From Flavobacteriales bacterium UBA974 (GTDB lineage: Bacteria > Bacteroidota > Bacteroidia > Flavobacteriales_D > Sanyastnellaceae), in contig DBBW01000003.1 of assembly GCA_002292405.1 (NCBI GenBank), positions 74,037-138,036 on the forward strand: 64,000 nucleotides of DNA, written 5' to 3'. The notes below the pieces were generated by a model that saw only the letters and a program-made list of their open reading frames with translations, did no database searches and was not told the DNA's origin. The position numbers and the translations under genes were made by a program. Below are positions 35,153-43,687 of the stretch, one piece after another (the first letter of the stretch is position 1; each line of letters begins with the position of its first letter).

Positions 35153-35496
35153 GTAATTTTTTCTGTTACTTCTAATAGAACGCCCTTCATAGCAACGGGG
35201 TGATTCCACCACCAGCGATGACTGACCTTAAACTGACGTTCAGTTATATCGTGTTTACTGAAGACTTCGTTGTACGCATCGCCTAATCTTTTTTCGACAT
35301 CATCGTTTCTCCAAACTCGGTTTTTTGAAGCAGCTTCGATCAGCTGAATGTCTGCGAGAATATTTACAAACTCGTTTTTTTCTAACACCCCTTCTGGAGC
35401 AACCACATCAACTCTATCCCGAATGTCATTTGCACAACCTCCTGTACCTATCACAAGTAACAGCAGTAAAATAGAAGTGCATTTAACCTTGATCAT
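35128..35496 (-). CDS. DUF4296 lipoprotein
   Basis: The protein has 122 residues with a lipoprotein signal ending GTGGC (Cys21). The mature part is short and helical: LEKNEFVNILADIQLIEAASK followed by a HDITERQFKVSHRWWWNHP-like segment, which is the DUF4296 pattern. Function is unknown. It begins 5 bp downstream of dihydroorotase and is the last gene of the reverse run. Confidence 0.85.
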   Translation of the reverse strand: MIKVKCTSILLLLLVIGTGGCANDIRDRVDVVAPEGVLEKNEFVNILADIQLIEAASKNRVWRNDDVEKRLGDAYNEVFSKHDITERQFKVSHRWWWNHPVAMKGVLLEVTEKITQLEIEAR

Positions 35497-35501
35497 TTGG
35501 C

Positions 35502-36875
35502 TTACCGATTAAATTGGAGGCGTTCACCGGCATGATTGCCATTCTTAGTTAAGATATTCACCCCATCCCAAACCCTAACTCCGTTAACCCATGTACCTAC
35601 AACATGAGATTTGAACTTATGTCCAGTAAAAGGAGACCAACCGCACTTATACATAATATTTTCTCCCGTAACCGTCCATTCAGCATCAGGGTTAACAAGT
35701 ACCAAATCAGCTTTGTACCCTTCTCGTATATAACCTCTTTCTGAAAGATTAAAACACTCTGCGACACGATGTGACATCAGTTCAACCACCCTTTCAACAG
35801 TTATTTTACCTTTATGAACGAGGTCTAACATTGCTGGTAAACCATGCTGTACTAGAGGCCCTCCTGAAGGAGCAGAAAAATACTTCCCATTTTTTTCTTC
35901 TATACTGTGCGGAGCATGATCTGTAGCTATAACATCTATTCGCCCATCTAAAAGAGCGGCTCTTATTGCCTCCCGATCTTCAAGAGTTTTAACCGCAGGA
36001 TTCCATTTAATATATGTGCCTTTTTGAGAATAATCTGCATCGGTAAACCAAATGTGGTGTATGCACGCCTCCGCAGTAATTCGCTTTTCAGAGAGAGGCT
36101 TAGAACCATCAAATAGATTCAACTCTTTTTCTGTCGAAATGTGTAGAACATGAAGGCGAGTACCTAATCGAGAAGCCAACTCAACAGCTTTCGAAGAGCT
36201 TTTATAACATGCCTCTGCACTACGAATAAGATGGTGTTGGTCCATTGGAACGTTTTCGCCCCATCTTTCCCGAGCCTTTGCATGGTTGGCTCTAATTATT
36301 GACTCTTCTTCACAATGTGTAGCAACAAGAGTTGGGCTTTCTTTAAAAATTCCTTCTAAAACCTTTTCCTCATCTACAAGCATATCTCCAGTGGAGGACC
36401 CCATAAAGACCTTAACCCCACACACCCTTGCTGGATCTGTTTTAAGTACTTCTGAGATATTGCCGTTGCTGGCGCCCATAAAGAAGCTATAGTTTACAGC
36501 AGAAACCTCATCGGCCCGCTCATATTTATCTTCAAGTAATCTTTGAGTTAATGCTTGAGGAACGGTGTTAGGCATCTCCATAAACGAAGTAATACCACCC
36601 GCCGCCGCCGCCGCAGATTCAGTTCTAATTTCTGCTTTATGTGTTAATCCAGGCTCCCTAAAATGCACTTGATCATCGATACACCCAGGCATAAGCCAAA
36701 ACCCATTTGCCTCCACTTGTTCAGCATCTTCAACTTCGACGGAGTTAAAAACCTCGCCATTATTTCGCTCTAAAATTTTCGCAATACGATCACCAATCAC
36801 GAGTACATCTCCGACAACAACCTTCCCTTCATTTACAACGTGAGCTCCACGAAACAGTGTCTTTTTAGAGGCCAT
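35502..36875 (-). CDS. pyrC: dihydroorotase
   Basis: The protein has 457 residues of the class I amidohydrolase type. Metal-site elements are DDQVHFREPG (67-76), the HVLHIS strand (about 240) and the late ATDHAPH (about 310). The first ligand pair, usually His-x-His, reads Gln69-Val-His71; as I recall this is normal for Bacteroidota members. It closes carbamoyl aspartate to dihydroorotate in pyrimidine synthesis. The gene overlaps the mannosyltransferase gene by 11 bp. Confidence 0.93.
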   Translation of the reverse strand: MASKKTLFRGAHVVNEGKVVVGDVLVIGDRIAKILERNNGEVFNSVEVEDAEQVEANGFWLMPGCIDDQVHFREPGLTHKAEIRTESAAAAAGGITSFMEMPNTVPQALTQRLLEDKYERADEVSAVNYSFFMGASNGNISEVLKTDPARVCGVKVFMGSSTGDMLVDEEKVLEGIFKESPTLVATHCEEESIIRANHAKARERWGENVPMDQHHLIRSAEACYKSSSKAVELASRLGTRLHVLHISTEKELNLFDGSKPLSEKRITAEACIHHIWFTDADYSQKGTYIKWNPAVKTLEDREAIRAALLDGRIDVIATDHAPHSIEEKNGKYFSAPSGGPLVQHGLPAMLDLVHKGKITVERVVELMSHRVAECFNLSERGYIREGYKADLVLVNPDAEWTVTGENIMYKCGWSPFTGHKFKSHVVGTWVNGVRVWDGVNILTKNGNHAGERLQFNR

Positions 36876-37590
36876 TTTTCAAGCGTATTTTCATTTTTAA
36901 AACGCCGAAAAAGGCCTCATTAAAAATATTTAAACTCATCTTAGATGTCCCGAGAACCCTGTCGCGAAATACAATAGGCACCTCGACAATATTAAACCCC
37001 TTTCGTTTTGCCCGTAGCTTCATCTCTATTTGGAACGCATAACCTATAAACTCAACGGAATCGATATCTATAGCATCTAATACATCCTTTTTATAAGCAA
37101 CAAATCCCGCAGTGCTATCCCGCACGCCAAGCCACAAAACCAAGTTAACATAGATAGACGCGCCCCTACTAATTAACCTTCTACCGAGAGGCCAGTTTAC
37201 GACCCCCCCGCCTTTTACATTTCTTGAACCGACAACCACATCCGCGCCTCCAACACACTCTTCTCTTAATCGGATTAAATCGTGAGGATTGTGCGAAAAA
37301 TCACAATCCATTTCAAAAATATACGCATAGTCCTTTTTTAACACCCATTTAAACCCAGCGATGTATGCGGTTCCTAATCCTTGCTTCCCATTACGTTCGA
37401 GGATGAAAACTCGCCCATTAAATTTTGTAGCCACAGATTTGACAAGGTCAGCGGTTCCATCAGGACTTCCGTCATCAACGACAAGAACATTAAAAAGGGG
37501 CTCGAGAGACATTACTGTTTCGAGCATTTTTACAACGTTTTCTTTCTCGTTGTAAGTTGGAATGATTACTAAACTATCGGACATCTTCAT
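36865..37590 (-). CDS. polyprenol monophosphomannose synthase-type glycosyltransferase
   Basis: This family 2 GT-A protein has 241 residues, with VIIPTYNEKENVVKMLE at the start, VVDDGSPDGTADLV (36-49), and the metal site in FEMDCDFSHNP (about 92-102). The GFVAYKKDVLDAI and GYAFQIEMKLRAK segments match dolichol/polyprenol-phosphate mannosyltransferases. There are no C-terminal membrane helices, as in the soluble single-domain type. It would supply polyprenyl-phosphate-mannose for envelope glycosylation, such as the O-glycosylation known in Bacteroidota. It lies 8 bp after the pseudouridine synthase gene. Confidence 0.9.
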   Translation of the reverse strand: MKMSDSLVIIPTYNEKENVVKMLETVMSLEPLFNVLVVDDGSPDGTADLVKSVATKFNGRVFILERNGKQGLGTAYIAGFKWVLKKDYAYIFEMDCDFSHNPHDLIRLREECVGGADVVVGSRNVKGGGVVNWPLGRRLISRGASIYVNLVLWLGVRDSTAGFVAYKKDVLDAIDIDSVEFIGYAFQIEMKLRAKRKGFNIVEVPIVFRDRVLGTSKMSLNIFNEAFFGVLKMKIRLKNGL

Positions 37591-37598
37591 TAATACGC

Positions 37599-38588
37599 CT
37601 ATGTTGTCATTCTTAGTATATTCATCTCCTCCTCAGTTAAGTGTCGCCAATGCCCACGTGGGATATTTTTCTTAGTAAGACAAGCAAAAATCACTCGATC
37701 TAATTTTGTAACCTTATATCCAAAATGTTCGAAAATTCTCTTAACGATTCGATTTCTTCCAGAGTGAATCTCCACACCAACCTCTCTCGGGTCGCTTTTC
37801 ACGAAACTAGCTTTATTAAACTTCACGAATTTCCCATCTAATTCAAACCCCTCTAGCATCTTATCTAAATCCCCTTGACTCACCTTTTCTTTAAAACTAG
37901 CATGATACAGATTTTTTACGCCAACTTTAGGATGAGTGAGCCTTTTTGCCATCTCCCCATCGTTCGTGAACATTAATAACCCAGTGGAGTCTCTATCAAG
38001 TCTTCCAATCGGCACGACCCTCTCCTTACAAGCCCCACGAATTAATTGCATCACAGTCCTTCTGCCTTGTGGATCTTCTTCGGTTGCTAAGAAATTTTTA
38101 GGTTTATTTAATAAAATATACTTCTTAGCTTCGGCCTTAATTGTATCTCCTTCAACCTGAACTTTGTCAGTTTGGTTAACCCTATACCCCATCTGGGTTA
38201 TGACGTCACCATTAACACTTACAACCCCAGCGGCGATTAATACATCAGCTTCTCTTCTTGAGCAAATCCCAGCTTGAGAGACATAACGGTTAAGTCTCAT
38301 AGGAGCATTTGAATCTGGTAATGGTTGACGTTTTTCAACCTTGTTACGCCTTAAATTGGCTCTGTAACTCCCGGTTCTTGTTTTAAGAATGGTTTTCCCC
38401 TTCGCCCCATATTTTCCTCCAGACTTAGATTTGGGATATCCTTTACTTTCTTCAGCATTGCTGGGTTTATCTGACTCAGAATTGTTAGTGCTGTTTTGTG
38501 AGAGCTTATGCTTCGGTCTAAACGACTTTGACTCGGGTTTGGTTCTTCGGGCGCCTCCTCGGCGGCCTGAACCTGTTGACTTTTTCAT
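37599..38588 (-). CDS. RluB/RsuA-type rRNA pseudouridine synthase
   Basis: The protein has 329 residues from ATG 38588 (MKKSTGSGRRGG); a longer reading from 38633 has no support. The first 95 residues are very basic and low in complexity (Lys, Ser, Gly, Arg). An S4 RNA-binding domain follows (MRLNRYVSQAGICSRREAD, about 97-115), then the catalytic domain, with the nucleophile Asp in GRLDRDSTGLLMFTNDGE. It converts a uridine in rRNA to pseudouridine. The long basic N-terminus is common in Bacteroidota homologues and probably binds RNA. Confidence 0.92.
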   Translation of the reverse strand: MKKSTGSGRRGGARRTKPESKSFRPKHKLSQNSTNNSESDKPSNAEESKGYPKSKSGGKYGAKGKTILKTRTGSYRANLRRNKVEKRQPLPDSNAPMRLNRYVSQAGICSRREADVLIAAGVVSVNGDVITQMGYRVNQTDKVQVEGDTIKAEAKKYILLNKPKNFLATEEDPQGRRTVMQLIRGACKERVVPIGRLDRDSTGLLMFTNDGEMAKRLTHPKVGVKNLYHASFKEKVSQGDLDKMLEGFELDGKFVKFNKASFVKSDPREVGVEIHSGRNRIVKRIFEHFGYKVTKLDRVIFACLTKKNIPRGHWRHLTEEEMNILRMTT

Positions 38589-38644
38589 CTTACAATAAAT
38601 ATTGAGTTGCAAAGATACATCACTCGGTTTCATACCTCTAAGAA

Positions 38645-39007
38645 TTATACAACTTCGAAAGCACCCCTAATGTGTTCTACCCACCAATCGCCATTTGTTT
38701 TTCTAACCCTCACAAGGTCAAACCTAGATTCAAGATCAATCTCCCACCTCTTTAATAAATAGGAATTAGTAGCATTGATGATTCTTTTTCTCTGACGATG
38801 TGAAATATCCTCGCCCTGCTCTATCCGATTTCTACCACGTGTTTTCACCTCAATAAATACAATTTTATCACGGTGGATTGCGATGATGTCAATTTCACAT
38901 TTACGCCATCGCCAATTTCGCTCCAAGATTGTATATCCCAATGACGACAGATATTTATGAGCAAGGTCTTCACCGAGGCTTCCAATTTCTAATGTTGTTT
39001 GATCCAT
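38645..39007 (-). CDS. YraN-family (UPF0102) endonuclease-like protein
   Basis: The protein has 120 residues. It shows the small restriction-endonuclease fold pattern of UPF0102: GEDLAHKYLSSLGY (13-26), NWRWRKCEIDIIAIHRDKIVFIEVKTR (30-56) with the Asp and Glu-x-Lys active-site set, and RKRIINATNSYL. It is presumed to act on nucleic acid, but the role is not settled. It lies upstream of the pseudouridine synthase gene, with 56 bp between them. Confidence 0.92.
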   Translation of the reverse strand: MDQTTLEIGSLGEDLAHKYLSSLGYTILERNWRWRKCEIDIIAIHRDKIVFIEVKTRGRNRIEQGEDISHRQRKRIINATNSYLLKRWEIDLESRFDLVRVRKTNGDWWVEHIRGAFEVV

Positions 39008-39109
39008 CAGCCAAAAGTCCGCTGTAGATTCGATAGGATTTTAAAAGACTTTATATCTGTAGGTCACAACTTTTTAAACGAAAGAAATGATAGCAAAATC
39101 GTTATTAAC

Positions 39110-39970
39110 TCATCTTAAATTCAAAATGCTTGATCCTATTACCACCTCTTGCTCTAAGATTTCAATAGTGTATTCTCCCGAAATTAATGCGTTGGTTTCT
39201 ATGTCAACAGAGTAAAACACACAAGCATCTAATCTATCATTAGAGTAATCAATATTTCTTGTAGCACTATAACCTCCATCATTATTTGGCAATAACACAT
39301 TGCCTTCTAAGTCTGTAACTCTTAAGTTTAGGACTTTGTTCCCGGGTTCTGCTATCTTGTTTTCAAGAAGTGTAAAACAAACTTTAATCATCTCCACTCT
39401 ATCCGCTCTTGCCGTCTCTCGTTGTCTTCCAGTCTGTGTTACTCGAATTCCCACAACGTTTATTTCCGTGCATTGAAGAACCCTCCCAACTTCAATAATC
39501 TCCTCCATATTTTCTTGGCGCTCTTCGAGTTTTTCGTTGATCACTTGTACCTCTTTTACTCGGTCTCGCATAGCGGTATTTTCTTCCGTTAACGCTTGAT
39601 TGAGTTGATTTATAGAGTCGATGGTTACAATATAACCCTTCATAATCACCCTTAATGTAGCAGCTTCCTTTTTAGCTTTTCCAAGTTCCCAATTTCCATT
39701 TTTTACACTGGTAATTAAGCCGTCAATTTTATCTCGTTGGGCAGAAATTTCTGCGAGCATCATAGAATTTTCAATATTCAATGTATCATAAGAAAACCTC
39801 AACTTCTCTAAATCGAAAACGACTTGTTCTTTATCCATTTCAAGCCGACTATAATCACCAGACAAGTCTTTAAACTTTTCGCCTCCCACAAAAAGCTGAA
39901 TCCCTAGGAAAAGACAAATTACCGCTAAAACCACAATAGCAATTAGGGATTGTTTAGAGCTGAGATTCAT
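39110..39970 (-). CDS. membrane-anchored coiled-coil protein, unknown
   Basis: The protein has 286 residues. One N-terminal membrane helix (8-28) is followed by a long charged helix with heptad pattern (about 32-160), then a compact beta-rich C-terminal domain (about 165-286) containing NVVGIRVTQTGRQRET and KVLNLRVTDLEGNVL. The layout, a membrane anchor, periplasmic coiled coil and small beta domain, resembles uncharacterised Bacteroidota envelope proteins. No enzymatic motif is visible. It is the first gene of the reverse run ending at 35128, but a gap of 102 bp separates it from yraN. Confidence 0.75.
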   Translation of the reverse strand: MNLSSKQSLIAIVVLAVICLFLGIQLFVGGEKFKDLSGDYSRLEMDKEQVVFDLEKLRFSYDTLNIENSMMLAEISAQRDKIDGLITSVKNGNWELGKAKKEAATLRVIMKGYIVTIDSINQLNQALTEENTAMRDRVKEVQVINEKLEERQENMEEIIEVGRVLQCTEINVVGIRVTQTGRQRETARADRVEMIKVCFTLLENKIAEPGNKVLNLRVTDLEGNVLLPNNDGGYSATRNIDYSNDRLDACVFYSVDIETNALISGEYTIEILEQEVVIGSSILNLR

Positions 39971-40300
39971 ATAAATTCATTTATTAATATTTAATACAAA
40001 GATGCAAATCTTAAAACTCACTTTGTCGTATTGCAAATTTATATGATGAAATATAAGGGGTTAATAACGGAAATAAAAACTATTATTACTAGTATAAACG
40101 GGTTGAAGCGATGTTTGCGTAAATCCTGTTACGAGCTCAGTATATATGACCCTAAATGGCGTAAGCTATCATTGAAGTGGACCAAATGAGTATTAAAGGC
40201 CAGGGTTAAATCCTACGAAGCATCACAAGAATTATTATTCAAGCAACTAAAGAATAGTTTTTTGCGTCATAAATTAGTACAATTAAGTATTGTTATTATT
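39971..40300. other. 330 bp intergenic region between divergent genes
   Basis: This is the longest gap in the window. It is A+T rich with stop codons in all frames, and I see no tRNA, no strong hairpin with a T tract and no long repeat. It must hold the promoters of the coiled-coil gene (reverse) and the lysyl oxidase gene (forward). A reverse-strand CATCTTTG near 40003-40010 resembles a -7 box with one mismatch. A small unannotated RNA cannot be excluded. Confidence 0.5.
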
Positions 40301-42634
40301 ATGAATTACCCCTACTCCATTCTATTTTCTGGAATTATACTTCTCCTTTCCACGTCTACCTCAACATCAATTTCAGCTCAATGCGTTGAAGGAGAGTCAG
40401 AGGTTGTTGTTCAAATATTAACAGACAACTATCCAGGTGAAACAACATGGACATTGTCAGATGCAAGTGGCGAACTACTAACCGGGGGGCCATACTCAGC
40501 AAGTAACACAACGTATACAGCTTCAGCTTGTATACCTAATATTGATGAGCCTTCTTGTTTGCAGTTTGTAATAGACGACAGCTATGGAGATGGAATTTGT
40601 TGCGGCTATGGCAATGGAGCTTTTACACTATTAATTGACGGAGTTGAAGTAGCAACTGGAGGCAATTTTGGGTATCAGGATATTGTAATGTTTGACTGTG
40701 CGCCAGGTACTACATGTAACGATGCGGTGGTTTTGACAGACGCAGATTATGGAACGGTAGCTCAGGCTTCAGATAATTTTTGGTACACATTCGTTCCTCC
40801 AGCTAACGGGATGTACGAATTTAGCTCTTGTGGAGCTGGGTGCAATACAACACTTTATATCTATGACTACTGTAATATGAACAACTTTGGCGACACCAAT
40901 GAAGGAACCATTTATTACGATGATATGGAAGGAGGTTGCGGAGAGGAGGCGACGATTACGGCTTTACTAGTAGGAGGAGAACAGATGTGGATACGTTGGG
41001 CATCTTTGGACGCGAGTTGTGGATCTTTCGATTGGGATTTTTCTTTTGTAGGACCTCCTGAAGGATGTATGGACGCGACAGCATGCAATTACAATCCTTC
41101 AGCTGAAGTTGATAATGGAACATGTATTTACGAAGGAGATCCTCTATGTAACGGGCCAGATCTTGTAATTTTAACTGACGCGATTACGAGCTCTCTATAC
41201 GCAACAACAATGCAGGTTAATGAAACGGATTGTTATATTGAAGAGGGGTGTTTAAATGGCTTTGGTGAGAGACAAATCATTAGATTTACCACACACATTA
41301 AGAACATTGGGGACCTTGACTACTATATAGGTCAAAGTGGCGAGTCGTCTACACAATTTGAATGGGGAGATTGTCACAATCACTGGCATTATGATGGATA
41401 TGCAAAGTATGATTTATTTGACATAGATGGAGGTTTTATTCCAGTAGGATTTAAAAATGGATTTTGTGTTATGGATTTAGAATGTAGTGATGGGGGATCG
41501 TTCACCTATGGATGTTCAACGATGGGTATTAGTGCTGGTTGCGGAGATATTTATTCTAGTGGACTCAGCTGTCAATGGATTGACGTTACAGATGTACCTG
41601 ACGGCCAGTATCGTCTAGTGGTTCGTGTAAATTGGGATTACGCACCAGACGCTTTAGGCCATTACGAAACAAATACAGACAACAATTGGGGCGTTGTTTG
41701 TATTGAAATTGATCGAAGTGCTGGATATGAAGTAGCGATTATTACAGATTGTCCCGTGTTCACAGATTGTGCAGGAGAGCCTTATGGAACTACGCTAAAT
41801 GACTGTACTGGGACTTGTGGAGGATCCACCTTAATGGGAGATATTGATGCTGATGCTGATCAAGATTTGACGGACGCTCAGCTTTATACAGAAGGTGTTT
41901 TAGGAGGGGATATTGCATTAAATGATTGCAATGACATCAATGCTGATGGTTTAATAAATCTTGTTGATGCTGCCACTATAGCTGACTGTCAGTATTGGAA
42001 TGTAGCTCACACTCACCCTGATAGTTCAGGGGTTCACACCCATTGTGACTTTCCTACTGTGGCGATTGAAAATCCGTTTGATAACGTTGAATTTACGATA
42101 GGAAGCGTAGACTGGGATTTGCAATATTTTGACGTCCACGTTCTGAATCCGGACAACAGAATTTATGCATATCACCTAGAGTTCGACGGGATTCAAATCT
42201 CTCAAACAGAGAGCTTGATTGACCCTCTTCTTTACTCAGGAACCCCTTCTCACGTACCAGGAGGAATAGACGTGCTTTCTTTAAGTTACGACGGCACTTC
42301 GATTCCAAAAAACATTGTCTATACTCCATTTCTTCGTGTTCATTGGATAGGATCGGCAAATGGGATGGTATGTATTTCTCAAGCTGTAGATGTGGTAAAC
42401 GATGCTCTTCAGACAACGATGACATCTCTTTTTAACCCATGCATTGAAGAAACAAATGCTGGATGCTTTGAAGATCTCGACGGTGACCTAGTAGTTTCTG
42501 TAAGCGACATACTAGCTGTATTAAGCGAATTTGGTTGCCTGTCAGATTGTTCAAACGACGTAAATGGCGATGGCTATGTTAACGTTGCGGATGTACTACT
42601 TGTTCTTTCTGCGTTTGGAACAGTCTGCGGATAG
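40301..42634 (+). CDS. secreted lysyl oxidase-domain protein with dockerin-like repeats
   Basis: The protein has 777 residues from ATG 40301; a TTG 39 bp upstream would only add a non-signal tail. A signal peptide (1-27) precedes beta-rich modules, including FVIDDSYGDGICCGYGNG and a GCMDATACNYNPSAEVDNGTC calcium-type repeat. Residues about 286-472 match lysyl oxidase: CHNHWH gives copper ligands His359, His361 and His363; GFKNGFCVMD gives Lys385; GCGDIY gives Tyr418, in the order of the human residues that form lysyl tyrosylquinone; and SCQWIDVTDVPDGQY is near-identical in pattern. Dockerin-like D-x-N-x-D-G repeats lie near 515-560 and 730-777. It predicts oxidative deamination of amines or lysines outside the cell. 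Confidence 0.88.
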   Translation: MNYPYSILFSGIILLLSTSTSTSISAQCVEGESEVVVQILTDNYPGETTWTLSDASGELLTGGPYSASNTTYTASACIPNIDEPSCLQFVIDDSYGDGICCGYGNGAFTLLIDGVEVATGGNFGYQDIVMFDCAPGTTCNDAVVLTDADYGTVAQASDNFWYTFVPPANGMYEFSSCGAGCNTTLYIYDYCNMNNFGDTNEGTIYYDDMEGGCGEEATITALLVGGEQMWIRWASLDASCGSFDWDFSFVGPPEGCMDATACNYNPSAEVDNGTCIYEGDPLCNGPDLVILTDAITSSLYATTMQVNETDCYIEEGCLNGFGERQIIRFTTHIKNIGDLDYYIGQSGESSTQFEWGDCHNHWHYDGYAKYDLFDIDGGFIPVGFKNGFCVMDLECSDGGSFTYGCSTMGISAGCGDIYSSGLSCQWIDVTDVPDGQYRLVVRVNWDYAPDALGHYETNTDNNWGVVCIEIDRSAGYEVAIITDCPVFTDCAGEPYGTTLNDCTGTCGGSTLMGDIDADADQDLTDAQLYTEGVLGGDIALNDCNDINADGLINLVDAATIADCQYWNVAHTHPDSSGVHTHCDFPTVAIENPFDNVEFTIGSVDWDLQYFDVHVLNPDNRIYAYHLEFDGIQISQTESLIDPLLYSGTPSHVPGGIDVLSLSYDGTSIPKNIVYTPFLRVHWIGSANGMVCISQAVDVVNDALQTTMTSLFNPCIEETNAGCFEDLDGDLVVSVSDILAVLSEFGCLSDCSNDVNGDGYVNVADVLLVLSAFGTVCG

Positions 42635-42662
42635 GAATTACCTCATTCCTTTTTTCACAAGC

Positions 42663-43076
42663 TTAATGAGGAAGTTTATCTCTTAGAACCCCGTAAGCCA
42701 CAACTCCGAGCATCGCGGAGAAGATTGATACGAGAATAATTCCATAGCCGCTTCCAACAAGAGCGTAAAGTGGCCCCGGACATGCGCCCGTTAAAGCCCA
42801 GCCGCATCCAAAGATTATTCCACCTACTAAGTTCCCTTTTTTATTGAACTTTTTATCTGTCGGATTGATCAGGTCGCCTGAAATAGATTTGGCCTCAAGA
42901 CGCTTAATTACTTGCAGAGAAATTGCTCCGACAACAATAGCACTTCCTATTATTCCGAACATATGAAAGCTTTGGAACCAAAACATTTCCTGTATTCTGA
43001 ACCAAGAAAGGACTTCAGCTTTAACAAGTATTCCTCCAAAAAGAGCTCCGAGTAGTACTGCGTATAAATGTCTCAT
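42663..43076 (-). CDS. YeeE/YedE-family protein, C-terminal-half type (DUF6691-like)
   Basis: The protein has 137 residues from ATG 43076 (MRHLYAVLLGALFGG), the start that overlaps the preceding stop as ATGA. Four membrane helices are predicted. The sulfur-transport signature GCGWALTGACPGPLYALVGSG (about 90-110) carries a conserved Cys in GACPGP. Together with the gene upstream it makes up the two halves of a YeeE/YedE (TsuA/PmpA-PmpB-like) transporter, a family that imports thiosulfate or related sulfur species. The substrate here is inferred from the family only. Confidence 0.9.
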   Translation of the reverse strand: MRHLYAVLLGALFGGILVKAEVLSWFRIQEMFWFQSFHMFGIIGSAIVVGAISLQVIKRLEAKSISGDLINPTDKKFNKKGNLVGGIIFGCGWALTGACPGPLYALVGSGYGIILVSIFSAMLGVVAYGVLRDKLPH

Positions 43077-43660
43077 AGTGATGCAAGAATGAATGGTAAA
43101 ACGAACCAACTAACAGCGAGTCCACCAATGAAAAAGCCGACAACAGCTACAAGCGAGCCGAGGTTCAACATGCTAAGACCCATAATTGCGTGACCCGATG
43201 TGCATCCCCCAGCGTAACGTGTTCCGAATCCAACAAGGAACCCCCCGAGAATCACAGATAGTAGAGTAGCAATATTAGTGATGTGGTCGAACGCGAATAT
43301 TTGAGAAGGCATAAGGCCAGTAAAATCGCTGATACCTAAAGCACTCAGTTTTGTAACCGTAGCATCAGAAATACCTACAAGCTCATTCGTAGGAATATAC
43401 TCAGCTGCAAATAAAGCTCCGAGAAAGATCCCGAAAACAAAGAGTAAATTCCAACTCTCTTTTTTCCAATTGTACTTAAAATAATTTGCCTTAGAAATAG
43501 AACACATTGCGCACAGATGCTTCAGCGAACTACTCACCCCAAAGGATTTGTTAAGCACAATAAGTAGTAAAGGGACCATAAGCCCTATGGCCGGTCCGGC
43601 AACGTACCAAGGCCAAGGTTGAGATATAAATTCTATCATGGAGGTTGTATTCATGTACAT
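43073..43660 (-). CDS. YeeE/YedE-family sulfur transporter half
   Basis: The protein has 195 residues with about five membrane helices. The conserved Cys motif is GFGTRYAGGCTSGHAIMGLS (about 145-164), the family hallmark where thiosulfate passes between cysteines. Another pair, CAMCS, near residue 50 is unusual and could bind metal or sulfur. The stop overlaps the start of the second half gene (ATGA), so the two are made together. No sulfurtransferase, persulfide dioxygenase or ArsR-type regulator, often adjacent to such pairs, is seen here. Confidence 0.9.
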   Translation of the reverse strand: MYMNTTSMIEFISQPWPWYVAGPAIGLMVPLLLIVLNKSFGVSSSLKHLCAMCSISKANYFKYNWKKESWNLLFVFGIFLGALFAAEYIPTNELVGISDATVTKLSALGISDFTGLMPSQIFAFDHITNIATLLSVILGGFLVGFGTRYAGGCTSGHAIMGLSMLNLGSLVAVVGFFIGGLAVSWFVLPFILASL

Positions 43661-43687
43661 TTGTCTCCCAATATAATTAATTATACG

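Noticed and set aside
36662-36690. Gln instead of the first metal-ligand His in dihydroorotase
   Set aside because: As I recall, the DDQVHFREPG form is normal in dihydroorotases of this phylum, so it is not a novelty.
40262-40300. TTG-extended start for the lysyl oxidase gene
   Set aside because: The ATG at 40301 gives a proper signal peptide, while the extension would bury it behind 13 residues.
42093-42425. 110-codon reverse frame inside the lysyl oxidase gene, and similar antisense frames elsewhere
   Set aside because: They have no family match or promoter and lie fully inside well-supported genes; they are by-products of codon bias.
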